Numbered from the stretch's first letter, positions 9,178 to 17,670 are shown. The stretch is DNA of 64,000 bases from Methylosinus sp. LW4 (GCF_000379125.1 NZ_KB900626.1:3358667-3422666), one strand, 5' to 3'. A program made the numbers and translations. The notes: generated from the letters alone by a model not told the origin.

Positions 9178-9331
9178 CGATACGGCCCACTGTCACGAAT
9201 CTCGCCTCTGCAGCATTCGCTGATCGCGCGGTGATCGTCGGTCTGCCATCGAAAAGCAGCCCAGCCACGGCAAAGTCGAGCCCATGCTTGGCGACATTGG
9301 CGATGCGCTTGTTCTCGTCCCACTCGAGCAT
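9065..9331 (-). CDS. brnT: BrnT-type toxin ribonuclease
   Basis: An 88-residue BrnT toxin, a RelE-fold ribonuclease that inhibits translation when free of BrnA. Family features are the start MLEWDENKRIANVAKHGLDFA, the middle RFVTVGRIDEKFYTIIWTWRG and the C-terminal RIISFRRARRAEE, which holds the conserved basic and catalytic residues (Arg, Ser, Arg). Length is normal. It precedes brnA in the usual toxin-first order. An AT-rich promoter-like stretch with two direct repeats lies immediately upstream (9337-9356). Confidence 0.88.
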   Translation of the reverse strand: MLEWDENKRIANVAKHGLDFAVAGLLFDGRPTITARSANAAEARFVTVGRIDEKFYTIIWTWRGETRRIISFRRARRAEEGAYRQVHG

Positions 9332-9336
9332 AGCAA

Positions 9337-9356
9337 TCTATACTTATTGTCTATAC
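9337..9356 (-). promoter_or_regulatory. Direct repeats upstream of brnT, probable promoter/operator
   Basis: TCTATAC occurs on the plus strand at 9337-9343 and again at 9350-9356, spaced 13 bases start to start, ending five bases before the brnT start codon. The stretch is far more AT-rich than its surroundings. By analogy with other autoregulated BrnTA operons this could hold the promoter and a BrnA operator; the assignment is inference. Confidence 0.4.
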
Positions 9357-9358
9357 AA

Positions 9359-9541
9359 TCAACCCTCGGAAGCCGACTTCGGCTTCTCAGCGACAGTTTC
9401 GATCACTGAAAGTGGCGTAGAGACGAGATATGCGAGAGTGAGGCGGCTCATCGTCGCTTCGTCGATCGCGCCGACCGCCGCGAGGTCCTCTGCTATCTCA
9501 TGAAGCGCGCGGAGCGCTTCGCTGCGGAAACGCCTCTCCAT
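9359..9541 (-). pseudogene. Truncated XRE-type antitoxin-like ORF lacking its HTH domain
   Basis: A 60-codon ORF that begins one base after the parC stop. Its first half, RFRSEALRALHEIAEDLAAVGAIDEATMSR, resembles the N-terminal arm of NadS/HigA/YiaG-like antitoxins (a common pattern is SDA-AIHE-A-GL--AGAIDK-TMREF). In complete members this arm is followed by a helix-turn-helix domain of about 60 residues, but here a stop comes at 9359, and only 27 bases separate it from brnT. I read it as a remnant left when brnTA or its ancestor inserted. It could still be expressed with parC. Homology is judged by eye only. Confidence 0.45.
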
Positions 9542-9542
9542 T

Positions 9543-11795
9543 TCACCCCCCGAATCGATTGCTCTTCGGGAACCCCCGCGGCGGCAGGCGCCCCGCCTCC
9601 GCCCTATGGGCGATCCATTCGCTCAGCTCGCGCTTCTCCACGGTGAAGGTGCGGCCGGACGAATCGACCCAGGTCAGCCCGTCGGCGAGCGCGAAGACCT
9701 TGGCGTCGGCGACCCCGCCATCCTTGTAGCGCTGCAGACGCACGCCCTTGCCACGCGCCATTTGCGGCGCCTCGGCGAGCGGGAACACCAGCAGCTTGCG
9801 ATTCTCGCCGATGATGGCGACATGGTCGCCCTCCGCCGGCGTCACGATCTTCAGCTTCGTCGTCTCCTCGACATTGAAGACGGCGCGGCCCTTGCGCGTC
9901 GTCGCGACGAGGTCGTTCTGCGAGACGACAAAGCCGCGCCCGTCGTCGGCAATCAGCAGCAGCAGCGCGTCCTGCGTCTGCGGCAGCACCTTCACGATCG
10001 CCGCATCTTCGTCGATATCCGCCATCAGCCTTATCGGCTCGCCATAGCCGCGCCCGCCGGGCAGCTTGGCGGCGTCCAGTGTATAGGCCTTGCCATTCGA
10101 GGCGAGCGCCAGAACCTTGGACGTCGTCTGCGCGAAGAAGGAGGTCTCCAGCGCATCGTCGCCCTTGAACTGCAGCTGCGTCAGATCGGCCACATGGCCC
10201 TTCAGCGCGCGTATCCAGCCCTTCTGCGTCACGACGATGGTGATCGGCTCGCGCTCGATCAGCGCCTCGGCGAGATCGATGTCGGTCGCCTCCGGCGCAT
10301 CCTCGAAAGTGGTGCGCCGCTTGGCCAGCTTGGCGTCGGCGAGAATCGTCTTCTTCAGCTCGCGAATCTGCGTGGTGATCGTCTTCCACTGCTTGGCCTC
10401 GTCGGCGAGCAGCGATTCGACCTCCGTCTTCTCCTCGAGCAGCTTCGCATGCTCCTTGCGCAGCTCCATCTCTTCCAGCTTGCGCAAGGCGCGCAGGCGC
10501 GTGTCGAGAATATAATCGACCTGCACGTCGGTGAGCTCGAAAGCCGCCTTCAGCGCCTGCTTGGGCTCGTCCTCCTCGCGGATGATGCGAATCACCTCGT
10601 CGAGATTGAGGAAGACGATGATCATGCCCTCGAGCACCTCGAGCCGGCGCACGATCTCCGCCAAACGATGACGCGAGCGGCGCTCCAGCACCTCGCGGCG
10701 ATGGTCGAGCCATTGGCGCAGAGCCTCGTCCAGCGAGACGACGCGCGGCACGGCGCCATCGACGAGCACATTCATATTGACGGGGAAACGCACCTCCAGC
10801 TCGGAGAGCTTGAACAATGTCTCCATCATCAGCGCCGGATCGACCGTGCGCGTGCGCGGCTCGATGACGACGCGCACATCCTCCGCCGATTCGTCGCGCA
10901 CATCGCCGGCGAGCGGCGCCTTTTTCTCGACGACCAGCTCGGCGAGCTTCTCGATGAGGCGCGACTTCTGCACGCCATAGGGAATCTCGGTGACGACCGC
11001 GACCCATTGCCCGCGCGCGGTCTCCTCCTTGTGCCAGCGCGCGCGCAGGCGGAAGGAGCCGCGCCCCGTGCGATAGGTCTCGATGATCTGCGGACGCGGA
11101 TCGACGACGATGCCGCCGGTCGGAAAATCCGGCCCTTGCACGAAGGTGAGCAATTGCTCGGCGTTGGCGCTGCGATGCGAGATCAGATAGAGCGCGGCGT
11201 CGCACAGCTCATTGAGATTATGCGGCGGAATGGAGGTCGCCATGCCGACGGCGATCCCTTGCGCGCCATTGGCGAGAAGATTGGGAAAGGCCGCCGGCAG
11301 CACCACCGGCTCCTGCTCCTCGCCCGAATAATTGGGGCGAAAGTCGATCGCGTCCTCGTTGATGCCCTCGAGCAGCAGACGCGCGACCGCGGTCATGCGC
11401 GCTTCCGTGTAGCGATAGGCGGCGGCGGCGTCGCCATCGACATTGCCGAAATTGCCTTGCCCGTCGACGAGCGGATAGCGCGAGGAGAAATCCTGTGCGA
11501 GCCGCACCAGCGCATCGTAGATCGCCTGATCGCCATGCGGATGGAAGGAGCCCATCACATCGCCGACGATCTTCGCGCATTTCTTGAACGGCGTGTTCGG
11601 GTCCAGCCGCAGCATCTGCATTCCGTACAGAATGCGCCGATGCACGGGCTTCAATCCGTCGCGCGCATCCGGCAGCGCGCGTCCGGTGATCGTCGAGAGC
11701 GCATAGGTGAGGTATCGCTCCTCGAGCGCCGTGCGCAATTCCACCGGCAGCGCATCTCCGCCGCCTTCGTCTGTCGTCGTTCCGCTTTTCGCCAT
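9543..11795 (-). CDS. parC: DNA topoisomerase IV subunit A
   Basis: A 750-residue ParC, the cleavage subunit that with ParE decatenates daughter chromosomes. The winged-helix region has [11 protein letters not shown] and [20 protein letters not shown], and the active-site tyrosine is Y129 in AYRYTEARM. The tower and coiled-coil follow, then a divergent C-terminal beta-pinwheel with repeats such as [17 protein letters not shown] and [13 protein letters not shown]. The GyrA box is absent, as expected for ParC, and the Ser of the quinolone region is present (GSFHPHGD). Transcribed towards the toxin-antitoxin islet. Confidence 0.95.
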   Translation of the reverse strand: MAKSGTTTDEGGGDALPVELRTALEERYLTYALSTITGRALPDARDGLKPVHRRILYGMQMLRLDPNTPFKKCAKIVGDVMGSFHPHGDQAIYDALVRLAQDFSSRYPLVDGQGNFGNVDGDAAAAYRYTEARMTAVARLLLEGINEDAIDFRPNYSGEEQEPVVLPAAFPNLLANGAQGIAVGMATSIPPHNLNELCDAALYLISHRSANAEQLLTFVQGPDFPTGGIVVDPRPQIIETYRTGRGSFRLRARWHKEETARGQWVAVVTEIPYGVQKSRLIEKLAELVVEKKAPLAGDVRDESAEDVRVVIEPRTRTVDPALMMETLFKLSELEVRFPVNMNVLVDGAVPRVVSLDEALRQWLDHRREVLERRSRHRLAEIVRRLEVLEGMIIVFLNLDEVIRIIREEDEPKQALKAAFELTDVQVDYILDTRLRALRKLEEMELRKEHAKLLEEKTEVESLLADEAKQWKTITTQIRELKKTILADAKLAKRRTTFEDAPEATDIDLAEALIEREPITIVVTQKGWIRALKGHVADLTQLQFKGDDALETSFFAQTTSKVLALASNGKAYTLDAAKLPGGRGYGEPIRLMADIDEDAAIVKVLPQTQDALLLLIADDGRGFVVSQNDLVATTRKGRAVFNVEETTKLKIVTPAEGDHVAIIGENRKLLVFPLAEAPQMARGKGVRLQRYKDGGVADAKVFALADGLTWVDSSGRTFTVEKRELSEWIAHRAEAGRLPPRGFPKSNRFGG

Positions 11796-11945
11796 CTCGC
11801 CGACTCCCGCCCTTTCGGCGTTTACTGCGTGCGCTTATATCCCGCCGCGACTCTGGCGTGAACCATTGCCGTCGCTGCGTGCTTCCACTAAGACAGCGCA
11901 GCTTTCGGCGTCCTGTGGCGCCTCCGTCTTTTCGAGCCGCATCTC

Positions 11946-12191
11946 ATGAAGAAGCCTCTCCTGCTCGCGTTTTTCGTCGCCGCCGCCCTCGCGGGGGCCA
12001 GCGTCCGCTCCATGGCGCTCGAAGCCTCGCTGTTCGACTGGCTGCCCTTTCTGCACGAGGATTCGGCGGAGAAAAAGGACGCGCGCCACGGCGCCTCGCC
12101 GCAGGCGCTGTGCAAGGAAGTGGAAGTGCCGGTCGACGAAGGCTATGGCGTCAGCCGTCATGAGCGCCGCGTGGTGTGCGAGCAGGAGTGA
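11946..12191 (+). CDS. Small exported protein of unknown function
   Basis: An 81-residue protein with a Sec signal peptide (KKPLLLAFFVAAALAGASVRSMA) followed by a short mature part with two cysteines (ALCKEVEV, VVCEQE) that could form a disulfide in the periplasm. It has no family I recognise. It is divergent from parC and convergent with recO, overlapping the recO 3' end by 41 bases. No close Shine-Dalgarno sequence is obvious. Confidence 0.6.
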   Translation: MKKPLLLAFFVAAALAGASVRSMALEASLFDWLPFLHEDSAEKKDARHGASPQALCKEVEVPVDEGYGVSRHERRVVCEQE

Positions 12192-12981
12192 GCGCCTCGA
12201 GCGAGCCTGAAGGCTCGCGGTCCTGGGGGCGCGTTGGACCGCGAGCCTTCAGGCTCGCATCCGACGCCGCCACGGCGGCCACATAGAGCCCACGCGCCTG
12301 CGGCGCGGCGAGGCCGCGCGGGCCGAAGACGTCGCGCTGCAGAAAATGCCCGGTGAGGCGAAAGGCCGCCGCCAGCTCGCCGGCCTCCGCCCCGGCCGGC
12401 GCCGGCTGGCGTAGAAAATCGGGGAAGGGCAGCAGACGATCGCGCCAGGGCGCGCCGGCGGCGCGCGCGACCGCTCGGCCGGTCTTGGGCGACACATAGG
12501 CGAGATCGGCCGTCTCCCCCGTCAGCGCGCAACGCTCGAGATCGAGGCCGAAGCCCAGCGCCGCCAGCAGCGCCAGCTCGAATCGCGCCATCAGCGCCGG
12601 AGCGAGATCGAGCGAATCGAGCCGGTCGGCGATGACCTCGGCCATATCGAACAATTCGCCATGCGGATCGCGTTCCGGCAGCAGCCGCAGCAGCGCGCAG
12701 AGATGGCCGACGCCATGCAGGGCGAAGGCGCGGTCGATGAGCCGCGCCGCCCGCGAGCGCAACGGCTCCACGGCGAAAGCGCCGAGATGCTGCTCGAGCC
12801 GCGCCCGCCAGGCGACCTCGACGCTATTGCCGGGCTGCAGCACGGAGCGCAGCGCGCGCCCGGCGCCGCCGCGCACTATGCCGGCGTGACGCCCATGGGC
12901 GCGCGTCATCAGCTCCAATATGACAGCGGACTCGCCGTGGCGCTTGACGCCGATGACGAGCCCTTCGTCCCGCCAATCCAT
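12151..12981 (-). CDS. recO: DNA repair protein RecO
   Basis: A 276-residue RecO, which loads RecA onto SSB-coated single-stranded DNA in the RecFOR pathway. The N-terminal OB fold is MDWRDEGLVIGVKRHGESAVILELMTR in pattern, with the conserved GxxRxHGE-like element and GAGRALRSVLQPGN. The helical C-terminal domain has LARFELALLAALGFGLDLERCALTG and LAYVSPKTGRAV. The last about 30 residues (PTRPQDREPSGSLEALTP and beyond) are encoded by an exact inverted repeat (12201-12258) and look like a tail acquired by repeat insertion. It starts 8 bases after the DUF1737 gene ends, so they are one transcript. Confidence 0.92.
   Translation of the reverse strand: MDWRDEGLVIGVKRHGESAVILELMTRAHGRHAGIVRGGAGRALRSVLQPGNSVEVAWRARLEQHLGAFAVEPLRSRAARLIDRAFALHGVGHLCALLRLLPERDPHGELFDMAEVIADRLDSLDLAPALMARFELALLAALGFGLDLERCALTGETADLAYVSPKTGRAVARAAGAPWRDRLLPFPDFLRQPAPAGAEAGELAAAFRLTGHFLQRDVFGPRGLAAPQARGLYVAAVAASDASLKARGPTRPQDREPSGSLEALTPARTPRGAHDG
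12201..12258. repeat. 23-bp exact inverted repeat within the recO 3' end
   Basis: Left arm 12201-12223 and right arm 12236-12258 are exact reverse complements with a 12-base spacer. Each arm also contains an internal near-palindrome (GAGCCTGAAGGCTC). It codes for part of the RecO C-terminal tail and lies between the convergent recO and 11946-12191 genes, so it may act as a bidirectional transcription terminator or be a REP-like mobile unit. Confidence 0.85.
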
Positions 12982-12989
12982 CTATCCTG

Positions 12990-13220
12990 TCACAGCTCGG
13001 AGAGTTTCACGTCCGGCGTGTATTTGAAATCATAGACGTCCTTGGTGATCGCCTGACCGCAGATCACCTTGCCTTTCGTGGCGTCGAAGGTCAGCGTCGG
13101 CGAGCCATAGAGCGACCAGCCGAGGCTCAGCGCCTCGGTGACGCGCTTGCAGAATTCGGCGTCGTCGGGACCGGTCAGATAGCGATAGACGGTCGATCTC
13201 TTGCCTAGAGTTGCGGACAT
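12990..13220 (-). CDS. DUF1737 domain protein
   Basis: A 76-residue cytoplasmic protein almost wholly covered by the DUF1737 pattern: YRYLTGPDDAEFCKRVTEAL, then GWSLYGSPTLTFD and a terminal VICGQAITKDV. Function is unknown in the literature I know. It lies 8 bases upstream of recO and downstream of the DUF6460 gene, all on the minus strand. Confidence 0.85.
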   Translation of the reverse strand: MSATLGKRSTVYRYLTGPDDAEFCKRVTEALSLGWSLYGSPTLTFDATKGKVICGQAITKDVYDFKYTPDVKLSEL

Positions 13221-13308
13221 TGTGACCCCTCGGGAATGGCCGGCGGGCGATTCGCCCGGGCGCTCGCGCCGTCATCCTCGCGCCGGCGGCCTCGCGCAAG
13301 AATTTTCT

Positions 13309-13584
13309 CTAGCGCCGCCCGGAATTGAAGAGCCGCAGCACGAACCAGATCGGCACGACGATGACCGCGCCGGTGATCACATAGCCGATGACCGTGTGCA
13401 CCGCGCCGAAGCCGAGCGAGGAGATGCGGTCGAAGAAGCGTCGCGCGCCATGGACGAGATCCATGGGCTCGATCTCCAGCCACATCAGCAGCGCGCCGAC
13501 GACCAGCGAGACGAACAGCAGCTTGACGAGCACTTGCAGCGGCGAGCCGCCGAGAAAATCATGGAGTCGACTATTGGAGGCCAT
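13309..13584 (-). CDS. DUF6460 inner-membrane protein
   Basis: A 91-residue protein with two predicted transmembrane helices, about residues 15-37 (VLVKLLFVSLVVGALLMWL) and 58-84 (AVHTVIGYVITGAVIVVPIWFVLRLF), matching DUF6460, a family restricted largely to Hyphomicrobiales. Function unknown. It is followed on the same strand by DUF1737 and recO. Confidence 0.8.
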   Translation of the reverse strand: MASNSRLHDFLGGSPLQVLVKLLFVSLVVGALLMWLEIEPMDLVHGARRFFDRISSLGFGAVHTVIGYVITGAVIVVPIWFVLRLFNSGRR

Positions 13585-13641
13585 GCGTCCTTCGCTCTCG
13601 ATTGCGGCGTTATCGACGTTTTCGCGACGCGCCGGCCGCTT

Positions 13642-13669
13642 TCCCTCTCCCCGCTCGCGGGGAGAGGGA
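13642..13669. repeat. Palindromic hairpin of the CCCTCTCCCC type
   Basis: Arms 13642-13653 and 13658-13669 pair perfectly over 12 bases with a CTCG loop. This resembles the short outer hairpins of the larger repeat at 38096-38267. It lies between two minus-strand genes (start of DUF6460, end of the 13706 gene) and has no T tract. Confidence 0.75.
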
Positions 13670-13705
13670 GAAGGCGCGCCGCGAAAACGATCATGTGAAA
13701 TTCTA

Positions 13706-14131
13706 TCAGAGGCTGTCGCCCTTGGGAGCCTCCTCGCGGAAGAGCTGCATCATGCGCCGCAGGAATCGCTCGGTAAAGGAGAGCGCGCGCTCGAACTCTT
13801 CCTCTCCGGGCAGGCCCTTGTGGGGAGCCGTCGCCTCGGGCGCGGCGCCGGGGAGCTTGGCGCGCAATTGCGCATTCTCGCGGGCGAGGCGGTCGATCTC
13901 CTCCTGCAGCGCGGCGCGCTCCTCCGCGGCGACGCGGCAGACGGAGAGCCCGCCCTCCACTGTGCAGAAGGAGACTGCGCCGGTCTGCTTGTCGAGCCGC
14001 AGCATGCCGCCTTCCGTCGGGCTCATGGCGAAGCGGCCGGCCTCGCTCTGGGAAGGCTCGGCGGCGGGGGCTTCGGCCCGCGCGGCGGCGGCGGCGAGCA
14101 GGGCGAGACAGACGAGGGAAAAGACGCGCAT
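13706..14131 (-). CDS. Exported protein of unknown function with short coiled coil
   Basis: A 141-residue protein with a signal peptide (VFSLVCLALLAAAAARAEA). The mature part opens with GRFAMSPTEGGMLRLDKQTGAVSFC, a short beta-type motif seen in uncharacterised Hyphomicrobiales periplasmic proteins, contains two cysteines, and is followed by a coiled coil (EERAALQEEIDRLARENAQLRAKL) and an acidic tail. It has no enzymatic motif that I can see. Probably periplasmic. Confidence 0.65.
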   Translation of the reverse strand: MRVFSLVCLALLAAAAARAEAPAAEPSQSEAGRFAMSPTEGGMLRLDKQTGAVSFCTVEGGLSVCRVAAEERAALQEEIDRLARENAQLRAKLPGAAPEATAPHKGLPGEEEFERALSFTERFLRRMMQLFREEAPKGDSL

Positions 14132-14265
14132 CGGCTCCGACCAGTTTCAGCAGGCCGCCCCTCGAGGCCCCGCTCCGATGTGGCGAGAGGGGCGGCGCGC
14201 GTCAATAGGCGGGGCCGCTCCCGCTCATACGACTTCTGATCGATCCATTCGGATGAAACATCCGT

Positions 14266-14380
14266 CCCTCGCCCTGAGGAGCCCGCGAAGCGGGCGTCTC
14301 GAAGGGTCTCGCCGCTGCGTGTCGCTGGAACGTCCTTCGAGGCTTTTTGCGTGCCGCAAAAAGCGCCTCAGGACGAGGGG
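14266..14380. repeat. Inverted pair of REP-like units (CCCTGAGG...CTTCGAAGG family)
   Basis: Two related hairpins face each other: 14266-14306 and 14334-14380. Each carries a conserved flank (CCTGAGG at one end, TCGAAGG at the other) around a variable stem (CCCGCGAAGCGGG in the first, TTTTTGCGTGCCGCAAAAA in the second). The same family recurs at 27849-27893 and 27968-28023. No gene is seen in 14132-14417 apart from these units. Confidence 0.8.
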
Positions 14381-14417
14381 ATTGTATTTGCCGCGCCGAA
14401 GCAATCAGGAAGCCGTA

Positions 14418-15548
14418 TCAATCCTTGGGTCCGACGAGCAGCACGCGCAGCACGCCGGTCGGCCGGAAATCGGCGGCGCGCATCTCGAAGGCGGTGGGCG
14501 AGATTTTCTTCAGATCGGCGAGGCAGAAGCTCACGAGGCGCGTCGGCTTGCCCTTGTCCACGACGAGCCGGAATTGCCGAACCGGCGCGGCGGGCGCGCC
14601 GGCGCCGAGATCGAAGGAGATGCGGCGCTCCTGCAGCTCGGCGACATTGGCCTCGGGGAAGATGCGCGCCGCGGGCTGCGGCTTTTTCGGCGCATCCGCC
14701 GCGGCGGGCTCGGCGCTCTCGGGCGGAAGCGCGGCGGCTTCCTGCGCCGCGGAGCGCCGGGCCGCAGCGGCGGAGACCATTCTGTCGACGCCCGCGAGAA
14801 AGGCGCGATCGAGACAATAATCGGCGCGGCGGCGCTCCACCTCCGCCGCCAGCTCCTTGGAGGAGCGCAGGGGCTCGCGCAGCACACTGTCGCGGGCGAC
14901 GCCGACGCTCGAGCGAAAGCGAAAATCGAGCAGCGCGCTCTGTCCCGGCGCGAGGTCGAGCGTGCGCGTCGCCGCGCCGCGCACCGACCAGCGCGGCGCG
15001 TAAATGGGATTTCCCGCCTGATCGACGCCATTCTCGGCGATGAGCCCATCCTTGACGAGCCGCGCGCGGGCGTCCGGCGTCAGAGCGGCGAGCTTGTCGT
15101 GAAAAAAGCCGATGGGAACCAGCGGCAGGCCGCTGCGACGCAGCGCGGCGGTCACATCCTTGCCCTCGACGAAGGCGCTCTGCGAGACGGCGAGCGGCGC
15201 CGGCTTTTGATCGATGGTCGCGGCGAGGCCGATGTAATTGATCGGGTCGGCGCCGGGAATCGACCAGGCTGCGTCTGGATCGGAAAAATCGATCTCGGGC
15301 AGGGGGAAGGCCACATTGGTCCGCGCCGGCGCCGCCGTGGGATTGACGATGCGATATTTCAGCGAGCTGTTCTGCGCGCCGAGCGTCAGCTCCATCTGCT
15401 CGACGACGAGCCCCGCCGCCTCGAGCCCGGCGAGCTCCGGCCCGCGATGGACGAGCTCTTGAAGGGTTTCCTCCGCCCGCGCCCCCCAAAAGCCGAGCGC
15501 CAGAACCGCCGCCGCCAATCCGGCGCTTCGGGGGAAAGGGAAATTCAT
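14418..15548 (-). CDS. DUF4424 domain exported protein
   Basis: A 376-residue protein with a signal peptide (GLAAAVLALGFWGARAEE) and the DUF4424 pattern: LELTLG-like MELTLGAQNSSLKYRIVNPT, then VAFPLPEID and a C-terminal VVDKGKPTRLVSFC. An alanine-rich segment near residues 255-300 is probably a linker. The family occurs in alphaproteobacterial periplasms and has no known function. It is divergent from the PAAR gene. Confidence 0.8.
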   Translation of the reverse strand: MNFPFPRSAGLAAAVLALGFWGARAEETLQELVHRGPELAGLEAAGLVVEQMELTLGAQNSSLKYRIVNPTAAPARTNVAFPLPEIDFSDPDAAWSIPGADPINYIGLAATIDQKPAPLAVSQSAFVEGKDVTAALRRSGLPLVPIGFFHDKLAALTPDARARLVKDGLIAENGVDQAGNPIYAPRWSVRGAATRTLDLAPGQSALLDFRFRSSVGVARDSVLREPLRSSKELAAEVERRRADYCLDRAFLAGVDRMVSAAAARRSAAQEAAALPPESAEPAAADAPKKPQPAARIFPEANVAELQERRISFDLGAGAPAAPVRQFRLVVDKGKPTRLVSFCLADLKKISPTAFEMRAADFRPTGVLRVLLVGPKD

Positions 15549-15695
15549 CGAAAGCCGCCTTTCACTTTAGAAAATGCGCGCGAGAATATCGTCTCCGCCG
15601 CGAAAGCGATATGGGCGGGCGCACAGCGCGATTGACGGCGATGGCCTATCGAATAGGCTGATATGCATTGCTCGAGATCATAGAGGGAGCGGATC

Positions 15696-16193
15696 ATGGG
15701 ACGGCCGGCTGCGCGCGTGAGCGACCCTGTGGCCCATCCTCTGCCGCCGGTGCTGACGCCCGGCCCCGGCAGCTTCAACGTGTTCATCGGCCAATTGCCG
15801 GCGTGGCGTGGCGTCGGCGGCGCGGCCGCCGCTGCGATACAATCCGCGAAATCGACCTCCGATGCGACGATCCAGGCGGCCGAGGCGGCGACGCTGGCCG
15901 CCGCCGGAACGCCGGGCGCGCCCGCCGCTCTGGCGGCCGAGCAGGCCACCAAAGCGGCGGCGGCCGCCAGCATGGGATCGATGATCAGCGGCGCCGCCGG
16001 CGGCGCGGATATTCACATGTGCGCGACGCCGCTGCCGATCCCGCCGCATGGGCCGGGCGTGGTGGTGGACGGCTCCGCCAGCGTCTTCATCAACGGCCTG
16101 CCCGCTTGCCGGCAGGGCGACACCATCGTCGAGGCGGTCGGCCCGCCGAACAAGATCGTCATGGGTCTGCCGACCGTGCTGATCGGCGGGTAG
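15696..16193 (+). CDS. PAAR-domain protein, T6SS spike tip
   Basis: A 165-residue protein that would cap the VgrG spike of a type VI system. The PAAR fold is visible in two parts: the start GRPAARVSDPVAHP, and after an insertion the core DIHMCATPLPIPPHGPGVVVD, VFINGLPACRQGD and ending PNKIVMGLPTVLIGG, with the His and Cys residues that bind the tip metal. Residues about 38-105 form an alanine-rich helical insertion (SAKSTSDATIQAAEAATLAAAG) not needed for a minimal PAAR. GGGAG-like GGAG precedes ATG 15696. It lies 12 kb from tssGH and next to no effector, so it is an orphan spike gene. Confidence 0.88.
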   Translation: MGRPAARVSDPVAHPLPPVLTPGPGSFNVFIGQLPAWRGVGGAAAAAIQSAKSTSDATIQAAEAATLAAAGTPGAPAALAAEQATKAAAAASMGSMISGAAGGADIHMCATPLPIPPHGPGVVVDGSASVFINGLPACRQGDTIVEAVGPPNKIVMGLPTVLIGG

Positions 16194-16199
16194 AGCGCG

Positions 16200-17591
16200 T
16201 CAGGCCGTCGCGCTCTCTTCCTCGATCTTGGCTTCCAGCAGCCGCTCCGGCCGGGTCAGGAACGCCGCCGGAATATCGGCGCGGGCGTCCTCGGTCGGGC
16301 CGCGAACGGGCTCGGGCGGCGTCGCCCAGACGAAAGCGTCGAGCTTGCCGGTGACGGGCGAGGCCGGCGCCCAGCGACGCGAAATGACGCCATCGGCGAT
16401 CCAGGCCGGATCGCGCGGCGCGCGCGAGCCGCGGGCGAGCCATTCGCGCACCGGCCCGCTGGGGCCGTTCTCGGCGTCCTCCAGCTCGGCCATCAGCAGG
16501 CAGATCTGAGCGGTCGGCGTCTTGCCCTCGGCGACGAGCGGAGCCAGCGCCTTGCGCGCGGCGCCGAAATCGCGCGCCGCCAGCGCCGCGCGGGCGACGA
16601 GGATCCCCGCCTCCGGCGAATGCGAGACGGCGGCGGCGAATTTCCGCACGCGGACCAGGCGCTCGGCGTTGGATTCGCTCGGCGCGATCTCGAGAAAAGC
16701 TTCGGCGATATCGGGATGCGGATGCTCGGCATAGGCCTTCTCGAGCAGCTTCAGCGCTTTGGCGCTGTCGCCATGACGGGCGAGTAGGCGGCCGATCAGC
16801 GCGATCGCCGGAACCAGATCGGGCGCGCGCTTCACCGCCTGGCGGGCGAGATGCAGCGCGTCGCTCGGATGTGTGGCCTGCTTCTCCAGCGCCAGAGCGG
16901 TCTCCACCACGGCGCGCAGGCGCTGCGCGGTCGGCAGATCGATGGCCTTGGCCTTCAGATTGGCTTCGACGGCGATGCGCGCCTCTTCCCAATTGGCCTG
17001 GGCGCCGTGATGCTCGAGCAGCGCATGGCCGGCCCAGGGCAGCGGCGCGAGCTGATGCGCCTGATCGGCGAAATGATGCGCCGCCTCGTCGTCCTTGCGG
17101 CGCTTGGCCTCGATGTGCAGGCCGCGCAGGCCGAGAAGGCGCGTTTCGGAGAGCTGCGTCATCTCGTGAAAGGCGGTCTCGGCGCCGACGCGATCACCCT
17201 CGAGCTGGGCGACCTGCGCGCGCAGCAGATAGGTGAGCGGCTCCTTGTCGAGGTTTTTCACCGCCTCCTTGGCGGCGCGCTTGGCCTCGGCGAGATGGCC
17301 GGCGCCGGCGGCCACAATGCCGCGGGAGAGGGCCTGAAAGCCCCGCTCGCGGCGCTTGGCGCGGGAGTTCTGCTTCAAGCGCGCGGGCGCCTGGAAGAAA
17401 TAGGCGATGATCGCCCAGGCGATGAGGATCGCCGCGATCGTCGCGAGCAGCGCCGCCGCGCCGACGACCAGCGTCGTCTCTATGTGATAGCCGCCCCAGT
17501 CGAGCGTGATCGAACCGGGCTGCTCGATGAGCCAGTGGAGGCCGATGGACAGAGCGGCCAGCGCCGCAATGAAGAAGAGCAGCAGAATCAT
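16200..17591 (-). CDS. hemY: HemY-like tetratricopeptide membrane protein
   Basis: A 463-residue member of the proteobacterial HemY family (not the protoporphyrinogen oxidase of Gram-positives). Two N-terminal membrane helices (about 1-24 and 40-66) carry the family signature WGGYHIETTLV between them; the rest is a TPR-like helical solenoid facing the cytoplasm or periplasm (GRLLARHGDSAKALKLLEKAYAEHP). A proline-rich C-terminal tail of about 60 residues follows. The family is genetically associated with late tetrapyrrole genes, but its reaction is unknown. It sits directly downstream of the mic60-like gene, as in other alphaproteobacteria. Confidence 0.88.
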   Translation of the reverse strand: MILLLFFIAALAALSIGLHWLIEQPGSITLDWGGYHIETTLVVGAAALLATIAAILIAWAIIAYFFQAPARLKQNSRAKRRERGFQALSRGIVAAGAGHLAEAKRAAKEAVKNLDKEPLTYLLRAQVAQLEGDRVGAETAFHEMTQLSETRLLGLRGLHIEAKRRKDDEAAHHFADQAHQLAPLPWAGHALLEHHGAQANWEEARIAVEANLKAKAIDLPTAQRLRAVVETALALEKQATHPSDALHLARQAVKRAPDLVPAIALIGRLLARHGDSAKALKLLEKAYAEHPHPDIAEAFLEIAPSESNAERLVRVRKFAAAVSHSPEAGILVARAALAARDFGAARKALAPLVAEGKTPTAQICLLMAELEDAENGPSGPVREWLARGSRAPRDPAWIADGVISRRWAPASPVTGKLDAFVWATPPEPVRGPTEDARADIPAAFLTRPERLLEAKIEEESATA

Positions 17592-17615
17592 GGGTCGTCG
17601 ATCCTCGCCTCGGCT

Positions 17616-17641
17616 CTAAGCGCGTCCGCTTAGATTTTTTT
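17616..17641 (+). terminator. Terminator-like hairpin facing the plus strand
   Basis: CTAAGCG (17616-17622) pairs with CGCTTAG (17627-17633) and is followed by AT7 on the plus strand. The flanking genes mic60 and hemY are both on the minus strand, so the hairpin would stop transcription coming from the PAAR side rather than end either neighbour. Confidence 0.45.
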
Positions 17642-17670
17642 GTTTCAGCAGGATTATTGTCTGGCCCTGC

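Noticed and set aside
9606..11861. Long plus-strand open frame of about 750 codons antisense to parC
   Set aside because: It mirrors parC codon by codon, is rich in Arg, His, Asp and Leu and lacks any domain; in GC-rich genomes the antisense frame of a real gene stays open. The same applies to the minus frames opposite mfd (43621-47820) and acnA (35388-38210) and to the plus frame opposite the phosphoesterase (62038-63960).
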